Origin: Anaerolineae bacterium | Lineage (GTDB): Bacteria; Chloroflexota; Anaerolineae; Anaerolineales; Anaerolineaceae | DNA: 55,233 nucleotides | Reading direction: 5' to 3' | NCBI GenBank assembly: GCA_011176685.1 | Contig: DUED01000065.1 | Span: forward strand, 1-55,233 | In this document: one piece after another, positions 10,356-18,601 of the stretch | Numbering within the stretch: the stretch's first letter is position 1 | Layout: each line of letters begins with the position of its first letter | Position numbers and translations under genes: made by a program | The notes under the pieces: model-generated | What the model was told of the DNA's origin: nothing | The model's database searches: none | The model's input: the letters and a program-made list of their open reading frames with translations, nothing else

Positions 10356-11117
10356 TTAATTATCTACAGCAGCTTCGGAAATCTTTACAAATTCAGCCGC
10401 TTTTAAACTGGCGCCACCAACAAGTGCACCATCAATCTCTGATTGAACAAAAAAATTCTTGGCATTTGAGCTTTTTACTGATCCGCCGTAAAGAATTCGA
10501 ATCTTTGCAGCAATATCTTCACCGAATATAGCAGCAAGGTTCTTTCGGACAATGCTGCCAATTATTTCATTAGCAGCTTCTGGGCTGGCAGACCGACCAG
10601 TTCCTATTGCCCAAACTGGTTCATATGCTACAACCATTGCTTCTGCATTTGTCTTATTAATACCCTCCAACCCTTTTAGAACTTGCCGCTGAACAACATC
10701 AGCAGTGCGGCCATCTTCGTTCTCCTCAAGTGTTTCGCCGATACATACAATTGGAATTAAATTATGAGCAAAAGCAGCTTTTAATTTCCAATTCACACCC
10801 TCATCGGTCTCCCCATAATACTTACGCCTTTCTGAGTGTCCTAGGATCACATATTGACAGAACTCTTTTATCATCAACGGCGACACTTCGCCTGTATATG
10901 CACCTTGCTCTTCCCAATACATATTCTGCGCTCCTAAACCGATCTCAGTACCTGCCAACATCCCAGAAACCACCATCAGTGAAGTAAAGGGTGGACAAAG
11001 CACCCGATCAACGGAACTTACAGTCTGCAAACCTGGCAACATGTCTGCCACAAGCAAGGTTGCCTGTTCAACCGTTCTATTCATTTTCCAGTTACCAGCA
11101 ACAAAAGGTTTTCTCAT
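10356..11117 (-). CDS. tpiA: triosephosphate isomerase
   Basis: The 253-residue TIM-barrel enzyme has the active-site residues in place: Asn9 and Lys11 in GNWKMN, His94 in LGHSERR, Glu166 in AYEPVWAIGTG, and the phosphate-binding YGGSVKSSN loop near the C-terminus. It interconverts dihydroxyacetone phosphate and glyceraldehyde-3-phosphate in glycolysis. A GGGAGA ribosome-binding site lies about 6 bases before the ATG, and a TATAAT-like box sits about 25 bases further upstream. Monocistronic by context. Confidence 0.97.
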   Translation of the reverse strand: MRKPFVAGNWKMNRTVEQATLLVADMLPGLQTVSSVDRVLCPPFTSLMVVSGMLAGTEIGLGAQNMYWEEQGAYTGEVSPLMIKEFCQYVILGHSERRKYYGETDEGVNWKLKAAFAHNLIPIVCIGETLEENEDGRTADVVQRQVLKGLEGINKTNAEAMVVAYEPVWAIGTGRSASPEAANEIIGSIVRKNLAAIFGEDIAAKIRILYGGSVKSSNAKNFFVQSEIDGALVGGASLKAAEFVKISEAAVDN

Positions 11118-11274
11118 TAAAGTCTCCCACGAATGATATGGAAGTATTATAACTTCTTCTAAAGTCAGAATATCGATTCATTTCTATTAACTTCAATAAT
11201 TCAACCATTAAACTCACTCATTGTATAAATATTAACAAATATTAATCACAACTAAAAAGTTCCAAACTAGCGGA

Positions 11275-11302
11275 TTGACAATTATTAAAAAAAAAGTAAG
11301 AT
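11275..11302 (+). promoter_or_regulatory. sigma-70-type promoter of rnpB
   Basis: TTGACA at 11275-11280 and TAAGAT at 11297-11302 are separated by 16 bases. The expected transcript start is about 11309-11311, which matches the 5' strand of RNase P helix P1. Confidence 0.7.
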
Positions 11303-11310
11303 ATGATTAA

Positions 11311-11660
11311 GTGGGTTGGTCAGGTGGTTGCGGCATATCTCAGGATATGCTGAGGAAAGTCCGCACTCCACAGGGCACGATACCGGGGAAATCCCGGGGT
11401 GGGGCAACCTACCGGATAGGGCCACAGAAACATACCGCCGGTTCGCCGGTAAGGGTGAAAAGGTGGTGTAAGAGACCACTGGCAAACACAGCAATGTGTT
11501 TGTGAGGCAACCCCTATCGGGAGCAAGGTCAAACAGGCGCAAGTGAATAGCCCGTTCATTTGCCTGAAGAGGTAATTGCGCCGGGTAGACTGCATAGACA
11601 GATAACCACTCAGGCAGGATTATTTTTTGCTGGACAGAATGCGGCTTACAGACCAACCCA
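11311..11660 (+). ncRNA. rnpB: RNase P RNA (bacterial class A)
   Basis: The conserved regions of the catalytic RNA that matures tRNA 5' ends are all visible. The P1 strands TGGGTTGGTC and GACCAACCCA pair across the ends. The 5' CR-I block GAGGAAAGTCCGCACTCC is present. So are GGTAAGGGTGAAAAGGTG, the central GAGGCAACCCC, and the 3' block ACAGAATGCGGCTTACAGACC. The length of about 350 bases is normal. Open frames covering it on both strands are not genes. Confidence 0.95.
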
Positions 11661-11699
11661 ATAAAAATGCAGGTTCATAACATACTTTTGGAGTTTATT

Positions 11700-12071
11700 A
11701 TGTCAGCAATACACAAATTCACTGGTAATCATCACAAATACGCTTGGGATGGTATTGAAAAAAAAGAGCTTAATCAAGAGGGTTTAAAGGGTATCACCAA
11801 ATCCGTACTCATTGGTACAGTTGACTTAGCTCCAAACTCCATTATGCGCTTTTTTCAAATCCAATCTGGCGGACATAGTCGCTTGGAAAGGCACCCGCAA
11901 GAACATGAAGTAATTGTATTACACGGTAAAGGGAAAGTTCGAATAGGAGAACACATCCATGAGGTTACAGTCCATGATGTCGTATTTATTTCTTCCAACG
12001 AACTGCACCAATTCAGCAATCCCTTCGATGAACCCTTCGGCTTTATTTGTGTAATCCCTAGAGGTTTCTAA
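11700..12071 (+). CDS. small cupin-domain protein
   Basis: The 123-residue single-domain cupin has motif 1 G(G)HSRLERHPQEHEVIVLHG with metal-ligand His residues and a Glu, and motif 2 VVFISSNELHQFSN with another His. It is likely a metal-binding beta-barrel; the substrate is unknown. The start at 11700 is chosen by a GGAG about 7 bases upstream. The open frame reaches back to 11667, but that would run into the rnpB 3' end. It directly follows rnpB and may be transcribed by readthrough. Confidence 0.8.
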   Translation: MSAIHKFTGNHHKYAWDGIEKKELNQEGLKGITKSVLIGTVDLAPNSIMRFFQIQSGGHSRLERHPQEHEVIVLHGKGKVRIGEHIHEVTVHDVVFISSNELHQFSNPFDEPFGFICVIPRGF

Positions 12072-12146
12072 ATTTTAGCTATGAATATCTAATTGCAATT
12101 CAATTAATTGATTTATTTCTCATATAAAAATATTACCTACTTACTG

Positions 12147-12165
12147 AATGATCAGTAAATCATTA
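12147..12165. promoter_or_regulatory. possible second LacI-type operator half-palindrome
   Basis: AATGAT and ATCATT flank a 6-base centre, and the segment contains AGTAAATC, which is also present in the palindrome at the lacI promoter 137 bases downstream. It could be an auxiliary operator; weak evidence. Confidence 0.3.
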
Positions 12166-12245
12166 TAATTATTCACAATTTGTTCACAACTTAATAAATC
12201 CAAACTTGAATAAACACCAATTTCCTTAAAAAATGTTTTAACTAC

Positions 12246-12298
12246 TTGACATTTTAATAATAGCCTTTATAATAATGCTAAAGCGATTTAGTAAATCG
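12246..12298 (+). promoter_or_regulatory. lacI promoter with a perfect palindromic operator
   Basis: TTGACA at 12246-12251 and TATAAT at 12268-12273 are 16 bases apart. A perfect 15-base palindrome, CGATTTA-G-TAAATCG at 12284-12298, covers the expected transcript start region and ends 7 bases before the regulator's ATG. This is a classic place for an autoregulatory LacI-family operator. Confidence 0.7.
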
Positions 12299-12305
12299 TG
12301 TTAGC

Positions 12306-13349
12306 ATGGCTAAAAGAGTAACTGCATTAGATGTTGCAAAGACTGCCGGAGTTTCCAGGACAACTGTATCTTTCGTATTAAATAATGTCGAAGGAATGCG
12401 TATCAGCGATGAAACGCGTAAACGTGTCCTTAAAGTTGCATCCGAATTAAATTATTATCCTGATGCAACAGCACAGAGGATGGCAAAAGGAAAAACTTCA
12501 ATCATTGGATTCGTATTGCGCCAAGAACCCGATAAAGCATATGCTGACCTCTTTCTCCCAGAAGTAATGCGTGGTATCAGTGATATTGCGAACGAAAAAG
12601 GCTACCATGTTCTTTTTACACCAATTCCTCCCGACGAAAATAATAAAGGTTTTCACAAACTGATCCACGAGCGGCAGGCAGATGGCTTGATCATTTCCGG
12701 TCCTCTAGCCGAAGATGACGAGCTCGTTCAGCTTTATGAAGACGGTGCCCCTGTCGTATTAATGGGCAAACTAGCCAATGCGAGCATTCCACATGTTGAC
12801 GTTGATAATATTGAATCGGCAAAAATGGCTGTTTCGCACCTAATTAAATTAGGGCATAAGCAAATAGCTATGGTTACCAACGCCTCACGAAAGTATACAA
12901 GCTGCAGAGACCGATTGGAGGGATATAAAGCTGCCTTGGAAGAAGCTAATATACCTTTTAATGAAAAGTACGTTGTAATTGGTGATCGCACTCCGGAATC
13001 AGGCCATCATGCAATGCAATCTATGTTATATCTATCCCCCCGACCCACAGCTCTTTTTATTGCTTCTGATACCGTGGCTTTGGGTTGTATGAACGCATTA
13101 TATCAAAACGGAATTAGAGTTCCTGAGGATGTTGCCATCGTCGGATTTGATGATATTCCTCTATCAAAATTCATAGCACCGCCCCTCTCAACCATACACC
13201 TTCCAGCTTATGGATTGGGATGGGGAGCGGCCAATCTATTAGTGCAATGGCTGGAAGAGAAACAAATTCCTACTCATGAAGTAATACTGGAAACGGAATT
13301 GATCGTTCGTGAATCTTGCGGAGCGTTTATGAAAGGAAACATAGAATAG
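12306..13349 (+). CDS. LacI-family transcriptional regulator
   Basis: The 347-residue repressor-type protein has an N-terminal helix-turn-helix (about residues 5-25, TALDVAKTAGVSRTTVSFVLN) and hinge helix. A periplasmic-binding-like effector domain with the usual VDVDNIESAKMAV and VGFDDIPLSKFIAPPLSTI blocks follows. It is first in a carbohydrate-uptake operon and is expected to bind the palindrome in its own promoter and respond to the imported sugar or a derivative. No ribosome-binding site is obvious before the ATG. The inducer is unknown. Confidence 0.92.
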   Translation: MAKRVTALDVAKTAGVSRTTVSFVLNNVEGMRISDETRKRVLKVASELNYYPDATAQRMAKGKTSIIGFVLRQEPDKAYADLFLPEVMRGISDIANEKGYHVLFTPIPPDENNKGFHKLIHERQADGLIISGPLAEDDELVQLYEDGAPVVLMGKLANASIPHVDVDNIESAKMAVSHLIKLGHKQIAMVTNASRKYTSCRDRLEGYKAALEEANIPFNEKYVVIGDRTPESGHHAMQSMLYLSPRPTALFIASDTVALGCMNALYQNGIRVPEDVAIVGFDDIPLSKFIAPPLSTIHLPAYGLGWGAANLLVQWLEEKQIPTHEVILETELIVRESCGAFMKGNIE

Positions 13350-13448
13350 AGATGTACTTAGCTAATTATTAAAAAGGTGGTGGTCAAATAGAACTAAAAC
13401 GATGTTCCAAAGTGAAATAGAAACCAACTAAAAAAGAAGGAGAAAAAA

Positions 13449-14729
13449 ATGAAAAAGCGAATTTGGATATTAATGTCTCTGGTTGCAATTCTGGCACTCA
13501 CACTTTCAGCTTGCCAGCCTGCAGCCCCCGAACCAGTAGAGGTCGAAGAACCCGCTGTGGAAGAGGTAGTGGAAGAGGTTGTGGAAGCAGAAGAAATAAC
13601 ATTCGTCACCCAAGTGTCAGAAGCAGAAGAAGCCGCCATCGAGGAATTGGCTGCACTTTTCGGGGAACAGACGGGAACCAAAGTAAATGTTCAATTCATG
13701 CAAGCAACAGATATGCAAGCCTTACTCCAGTCTCAGATTGAAGCTGATAATATATATGTGGATGTAATGGCACAGGACAATTTACGTATGGAACCCTTTG
13801 TACGCCTAAGTCTGATTGAAGATCTTACTGATCTTGAAAGCGAAATAGATCCAGAGGTCTTTGATGGGCTCATTGAGGGTGGAAAATTCGATGGACATTT
13901 ATACTTCGTGCCCTACCGAACGAACGTTCAGCTGACCTACTACCGCACTGACATATTAGATGAACTAGGTCTTGAGCCTCCAACCACTTGGGATGAGTGG
14001 CGAGCAGCCTGTGAAGCTTTCCTTGAGCGTGATGGAGAACCACGATGCATCTTTAAAGCTGCTTTTGACCCAACAGCAGTGAATCCTACCCAAATGTGGG
14101 AGTGGATTGTCTCTGCTGGAGGAGACCCCTTAGTTTTGAATGATGTTGGTACCGTAGAAGCATACACGTTCCTTCAAGGATTACAAAAAGATGGTCTCTT
14201 GCATCCGGATTCGGCTATTGCAAAATGGGATACTTCAAATGAGATTTTCGCTCGCGGAGACGCATATCTTATGCAAAACTGGCCATTTGGCATTGGTGTA
14301 ATTAGAGATCTCGGATTGACTGACTTTGTAGCCTATCATGGTTTCTCAGGTCCTGTTCGTGAGGCCCATGTAGTCGGTGGTGAAGTGTTGGCAATCACAA
14401 ATGGTACACCACGAAAAGAAGCTGCCTGGGAATTCGTAAAATTCCTAGAATCGCGTGAAGCACAAGAGATACTTGCTTCTGAAAATGGTTGGCCAAATGT
14501 ACGTGGTGACGCATTAGGTAAAATACCTGAGGTTCGACTAGATGAATTTGGAGCCATCAACGATGCATTGGAGTTCGGTATCTTGCGCCCCAACATTTCC
14601 TATATGGAAGATCTGTTAGGGATAATGATTGAAGCTTACGACCGCATTGTAAATGACGGTGAGGATGCCCAAACTGTACTGGATGAACTTCATGTTAATC
14701 TAGAAACCCTTCAAACCGAAGCACAATAA
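13449..14729 (+). CDS. ABC transporter sugar-binding lipoprotein
   Basis: The 426-residue extracellular solute-binding protein of the maltose/sn-glycerol-3-phosphate type (family 1) has a signal peptide with the lipobox LSAC (Cys22). A strongly acidic Glu/Val linker (about 30-50) precedes the two-lobed binding domain. An AAGGAG ribosome-binding site precedes the ATG. It sits between the LacI regulator and two permease genes. A hairpin terminator after it would keep its transcript more abundant than the permeases, as is usual for these operons. Ligand not determinable; the enzymes downstream point to an alpha-linked glucoside. Confidence 0.92.
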   Translation: MKKRIWILMSLVAILALTLSACQPAAPEPVEVEEPAVEEVVEEVVEAEEITFVTQVSEAEEAAIEELAALFGEQTGTKVNVQFMQATDMQALLQSQIEADNIYVDVMAQDNLRMEPFVRLSLIEDLTDLESEIDPEVFDGLIEGGKFDGHLYFVPYRTNVQLTYYRTDILDELGLEPPTTWDEWRAACEAFLERDGEPRCIFKAAFDPTAVNPTQMWEWIVSAGGDPLVLNDVGTVEAYTFLQGLQKDGLLHPDSAIAKWDTSNEIFARGDAYLMQNWPFGIGVIRDLGLTDFVAYHGFSGPVREAHVVGGEVLAITNGTPRKEAAWEFVKFLESREAQEILASENGWPNVRGDALGKIPEVRLDEFGAINDALEFGILRPNISYMEDLLGIMIEAYDRIVNDGEDAQTVLDELHVNLETLQTEAQ

Positions 14730-14776
14730 ATAAGAAAGAAAAATATCTTAATGCATATGGAGTGCATTTAAAATAA

Positions 14777-14823
14777 CCTGGGTGGGTTATAACATTTGAA
14801 CCCACCCAGGGCTTTATTTTTTG
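14777..14823 (+). terminator. intra-operon hairpin between binding protein and permeases
   Basis: A perfect 12-base stem, CCTGGGTGGGTT with AACCCACCCAGG, encloses a 10-base loop and is followed by GCTTTATTTTTT. It lies between the binding-protein and permease genes and probably sets unequal expression. Confidence 0.8.
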
Positions 14824-14859
14824 AATCTTTCATTCAAAACCATAATTGGAGAATTTATC

Positions 14860-15798
14860 ATGAAAAAAAAATCAATGATAAAACAAAAATGGTTGCGATT
14901 TAAAGTAACAACCTCATACTTATTTCGCCGATATTGGTTTGAGATCATATTAATTTTACCCCTCTTTATATACGTACTAGGTTTCACTCTAGCTCCAGTT
15001 ATTCAGAATATTCTTCTAAGTTTTCAGAAGCATTATCAAGGAGGAGACTTTCCAACATTTGATAGCTATAGGCTATTATTTTCAAGATATGGGTTTATTG
15101 AAGCACTCACAAATACTATAGTTATTGCTTTAGTGAGTGTTAGCTTTGAGTTACTGATTGGTTTATCCATTGCCGTTATGCTGAGTCAGGAGTTCAAAGG
15201 GAGAGGTATTTTTAGGGCAATTATGTTACTACCTATGGGTATTCCCACAGTCGTGGCAGCAACTAATATGCGTTACATCTTTGCTTCTAGTGGTTACCTC
15301 AACGAATTCTTATATGATATATCAAATTTTTTGATCAAGTTAGGGATTATTAACAATGCCTTTCCCACATTAAATTTTTTACAAGAACCTCTCGCCCTTT
15401 TTGGGGTAGCTATAAGTGATATGTGGAAAGTAACCCCTCTTGTAATGCTCATTCTACTAGCCGGACTTGAATCAATTCCCCGTGATATTTACGAAGCTGC
15501 GGAAGTTGATGGTGCTACCTTGTGGCAACGATTTACTCAAATCACCTTACCCCTCTTACGTCCAGCTATAACATCTGCGGTCATCATCCGAGGTATTGAT
15601 GCTTTCCGAATTTTTGTTCATCCCCTCGCATTGGGTGTTTCAGGTCAAGTCCCAGTATTAGCTTCCTTTGCTTATAAAGAATACATAAATGTTCATCTTA
15701 CGACATCTGCTGCATCATCTACAATACTTTTATTCATGATTTTGATTGCAGTGGTTGCTTACCTCAGACTGGTGGGAGTGCACGAGGTGATAAGATGA
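14860..15798 (+). CDS. ABC transporter permease (MalF/UgpA type)
   Basis: The 312-residue inner-membrane protein has six predicted membrane spans. The cytoplasmic EAA loop that contacts the ATPase is seen as EAAEVDGATLWQRFTQITLPLLRP. The start at 14860 follows a GGAG about 10 bases upstream; the longer reading would begin with a TTG inside the terminator tail. Its last bases overlap the next permease by 4 (ATGA). Partner of the binding protein and the second permease. Confidence 0.92.
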   Translation: MKKKSMIKQKWLRFKVTTSYLFRRYWFEIILILPLFIYVLGFTLAPVIQNILLSFQKHYQGGDFPTFDSYRLLFSRYGFIEALTNTIVIALVSVSFELLIGLSIAVMLSQEFKGRGIFRAIMLLPMGIPTVVAATNMRYIFASSGYLNEFLYDISNFLIKLGIINNAFPTLNFLQEPLALFGVAISDMWKVTPLVMLILLAGLESIPRDIYEAAEVDGATLWQRFTQITLPLLRPAITSAVIIRGIDAFRIFVHPLALGVSGQVPVLASFAYKEYINVHLTTSAASSTILLFMILIAVVAYLRLVGVHEVIR

Positions 15799-16727
15799 AT
15801 TTTCGTAAAATAACTCTCAAATTTGTATTCATGTTACTCATTATCATCGTTTCTATAATAGTTATCAGTCCCATATATTTCATGGTATCAATGTCCCTCG
15901 GTGATCCACAGGAGACTTTTGCAACCCAACATCCAAAATATGTCATCAGTCATATCTATTATACAGAACCTGAAGATCGTGACTATACAGACACCAAATG
16001 GGATCAAATCCTTCCCAAATGGTGGTTACGAGTGTTAATAGAAAAGGCTGCTGGTGGAGTGAGGCTTGATGCCGATCTAGCATTGCGACTCCTTAAAAGC
16101 CTTAGAGTGGCAACACTAACTGCAGTGTTTACCTTATTGATAGGTATACCAGCTGCTTACTCAATTTCTCGGCTTCCGGCGGGTATAAAGTATGCTATGA
16201 TGTTGGGACTCTTCATTACTCGCATGTATCCTGAGGTGGGTATTGCATTACCTATAGCCGTTAGATTCCTCAGCTTAGATAAAGCTCTGCCATGGATAAC
16301 ACTCTATGATTCAGTTTTGGGAATCGAATTAGTGCTAGCTCATATGATAATCACCCTACCGTTATCCACTTGGGTTTTAGTAAGCACGTTTGATACTATC
16401 CCGCGTGAATTGGAAGAAGCCGCTAATGTTGATGGAGCAAGCAGAATTGGTACAATCTTCCGCATAGTTATCCCCTTAGCTGCACCTGGGATTGCTGTAG
16501 CAACCATCTTCGCATGGCTCGCCTCATGGGATGAAGTAACATATGCAATCTATCTGACACTATTCAACCGAACCCTACCACTTGAGATAGTTAATATCAT
16601 TGGAAGATCACCGCCACCAGTTATTGCTACCTATGCTACTTTCATTACTATCCCGGTCATTATTGTCACCTACTTCTTACAACGATGGTTAAAAGCTGGA
16701 TACTTAGCAGGTGCAATTAAGGGCTAG
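15795..16727 (+). CDS. ABC transporter permease (MalG/UgpE type)
   Basis: The 310-residue second permease has six predicted spans, and its EAA loop EEAANVDGASRIGTIFRIVIPLAAPGI lies near residues 190-215. A large hydrophilic segment (about 35-90) between the first two spans is longer than in many MalG proteins. It overlaps the first permease by four bases, implying coupled translation. No ATP-binding subunit follows, so a shared MsmX/UgpC-type ATPase elsewhere in the genome is inferred. Confidence 0.92.
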   Translation: MNFRKITLKFVFMLLIIIVSIIVISPIYFMVSMSLGDPQETFATQHPKYVISHIYYTEPEDRDYTDTKWDQILPKWWLRVLIEKAAGGVRLDADLALRLLKSLRVATLTAVFTLLIGIPAAYSISRLPAGIKYAMMLGLFITRMYPEVGIALPIAVRFLSLDKALPWITLYDSVLGIELVLAHMIITLPLSTWVLVSTFDTIPRELEEAANVDGASRIGTIFRIVIPLAAPGIAVATIFAWLASWDEVTYAIYLTLFNRTLPLEIVNIIGRSPPPVIATYATFITIPVIIVTYFLQRWLKAGYLAGAIKG

Positions 16728-16818
16728 CTTTAAAATCAATTATTTCAAGAGCAATCAATACATTTATGCGAGCTTACAGGTAAATTGTTCAGTAAAAGGT
16801 TAAAGCCAAGACCCTTCA

Positions 16819-18573
16819 ATGCAATCACTTGTAGATCTTTTATTAAATAAAATCGATATTACGAAAGTTCCTTTTAGTGATCGTGGTTCCCGGTTATTGA
16901 TTTACCAATACCCCAATCAAAATTGCTTATATATAAAACTTGCAGAGAGATTATTAGATTCTTATCCGGGTATAGAATCATATTTATCCAGAGAGCCATA
17001 TATACCAGAAATATTTTTAATTAATGGAAAAGGTGAACAACTTCCTTTTGAAATTACAACAAAACCACATGTTTTAGAGTTTCAAACCCCCCCAGGAAAT
17101 TTCAAACTTATTTTTCAAGATATTAATACTCTTTGCTTTAGCCTTCCACATAATGCCCAATGTGGAGTGAGGTTAAAAATGACTGCAGACAAGTTCACAC
17201 AAAGAGCTGATGGAGGTGAGATTAATTCAATTCGAAATTTGGTGTATTATACAAACTCAAAAGTCATTAAAAACCAAATTATCTCTGAAAAAAATAGATA
17301 CGAATTAGAATTTATTATACAAACTGACGAATTTTCTATAATTACAATGTATATATGTGACCGTTGCGCATCTCCTCCCAAAACAAAGGTTTTTTCAGAA
17401 ACGTATCACGCTGCTAAACTTCGTTGGGTAAAATGGTTTAATCAGGCACCCTCAATTAAAGAACTCTATAGGGAAACTTATGCCTATGCATGGTGGGTTT
17501 TAGCAAATAATTTGATTTGCCCAAAAGGATATTTAAAATATGAAATGGTAGTCCCATCAAAGAAGTCCTATATAGGTATATGGCTATGGGATAATGCCAT
17601 GCATGCAATTGCTCTCAGACACATCAATCCTGAACTCGCTCGCGACCAAATCCGAGGAGTATTGGTCAATCAGCAACCTAATGGTATGCTTCCAGATGCA
17701 ATTTCTGATGATGTTATCGTTACTGAAATTAACCATCCAATTCACGAGAATGTAACAAAGCCCCCGATTCTAGCGTGGGCAGCCTTGAAAATACACGAAA
17801 TTGACCCTGATTTTGATTTTTTACACGAAATATATAACCCTCTGGTAAGATGGAATGCATGGTGGTTTAGAGAAAATGACGATAACCAAGATGGCATTGT
17901 ACAATACAACCACCCATATTCATCAGGTCTAGATGATAGCCCTCTCTGGGATCATGGAATGCCCGTTGATTCACCAGATATAAATACTTATTTATTTATT
18001 CAGATGAAGTCATTAGCCATTATCGCAGAAATATTAAATAAACCTTCAGATGCGGTTTCTTGGCTAGAACGGGCACAAAAGCTAGTAGAGCGCATAATTG
18101 ATTATTTTTGGGACGAAAAAATTGGTGCTTTCCTTCCATTCCATAAAAACAAAACCATTTGGACATTAACCCCTTTTAATTTATATCCCTTATGGACGGG
18201 AAAATTGCCTAATAATTTACGAGATCGAATCATAGAGCATTTGAGAAACCCGCTTGAATTTTTTGGAGATTATATGCTTCCTTCTGTTGCCCGTAACGAT
18301 CCGGCTTATGACTCTGACAAAATGTGGCGTGGGCCTGTGTGGATAAATATTAATTATTTTTTTATTGAAGCACTCCAACAAGTTTGCGAATTTGATTTAG
18401 CAAAAATCATTAGGGAAAAAACCTTGAAGCTAATAATGAGTAATTTTGGTATATACGAATATTACAACTCAATAACAGGTGAACCAGGAACAAATGCAGC
18501 CTCTGTATTTGGATGGACAGCAGCTTTATTCATAGATTTATCCCTTCAGGCATCACGAGAGATTAATGATTAA
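16819..18573 (+). CDS. GH63-like glycoside hydrolase (alpha/alpha-barrel)
   Basis: The 584-residue protein has an N-terminal beta-rich region (about 1-200) and an (alpha/alpha)6 catalytic domain resembling GH63 mannosylglycerate/glucosylglycerate hydrolases and YgjK. The segment WLWDNAMHAIALRHINPELA begins the barrel. SGLDDSPLWD (Asp372/373) is the likely general acid, and YEYYNSITGEPG carries the likely base (Glu547). No signal peptide, so it acts in the cytoplasm on an imported sugar. Substrate is inferred only from the family and the transporter genes before it. Amylo-alpha-1,6-glucosidase or GH37 trehalase are less likely readings. Confidence 0.7.
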   Translation: MQSLVDLLLNKIDITKVPFSDRGSRLLIYQYPNQNCLYIKLAERLLDSYPGIESYLSREPYIPEIFLINGKGEQLPFEITTKPHVLEFQTPPGNFKLIFQDINTLCFSLPHNAQCGVRLKMTADKFTQRADGGEINSIRNLVYYTNSKVIKNQIISEKNRYELEFIIQTDEFSIITMYICDRCASPPKTKVFSETYHAAKLRWVKWFNQAPSIKELYRETYAYAWWVLANNLICPKGYLKYEMVVPSKKSYIGIWLWDNAMHAIALRHINPELARDQIRGVLVNQQPNGMLPDAISDDVIVTEINHPIHENVTKPPILAWAALKIHEIDPDFDFLHEIYNPLVRWNAWWFRENDDNQDGIVQYNHPYSSGLDDSPLWDHGMPVDSPDINTYLFIQMKSLAIIAEILNKPSDAVSWLERAQKLVERIIDYFWDEKIGAFLPFHKNKTIWTLTPFNLYPLWTGKLPNNLRDRIIEHLRNPLEFFGDYMLPSVARNDPAYDSDKMWRGPVWININYFFIEALQQVCEFDLAKIIREKTLKLIMSNFGIYEYYNSITGEPGTNAASVFGWTAALFIDLSLQASREIND

Positions 18574-18601
18574 TAAACAATAAAGAAAGAACAATGATTT
18601 T

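Noticed and set aside
11285-11656. Open frames on both strands of about 60-120 codons
   Set aside because: They lie wholly inside RNase P RNA, whose conserved elements explain the sequence.
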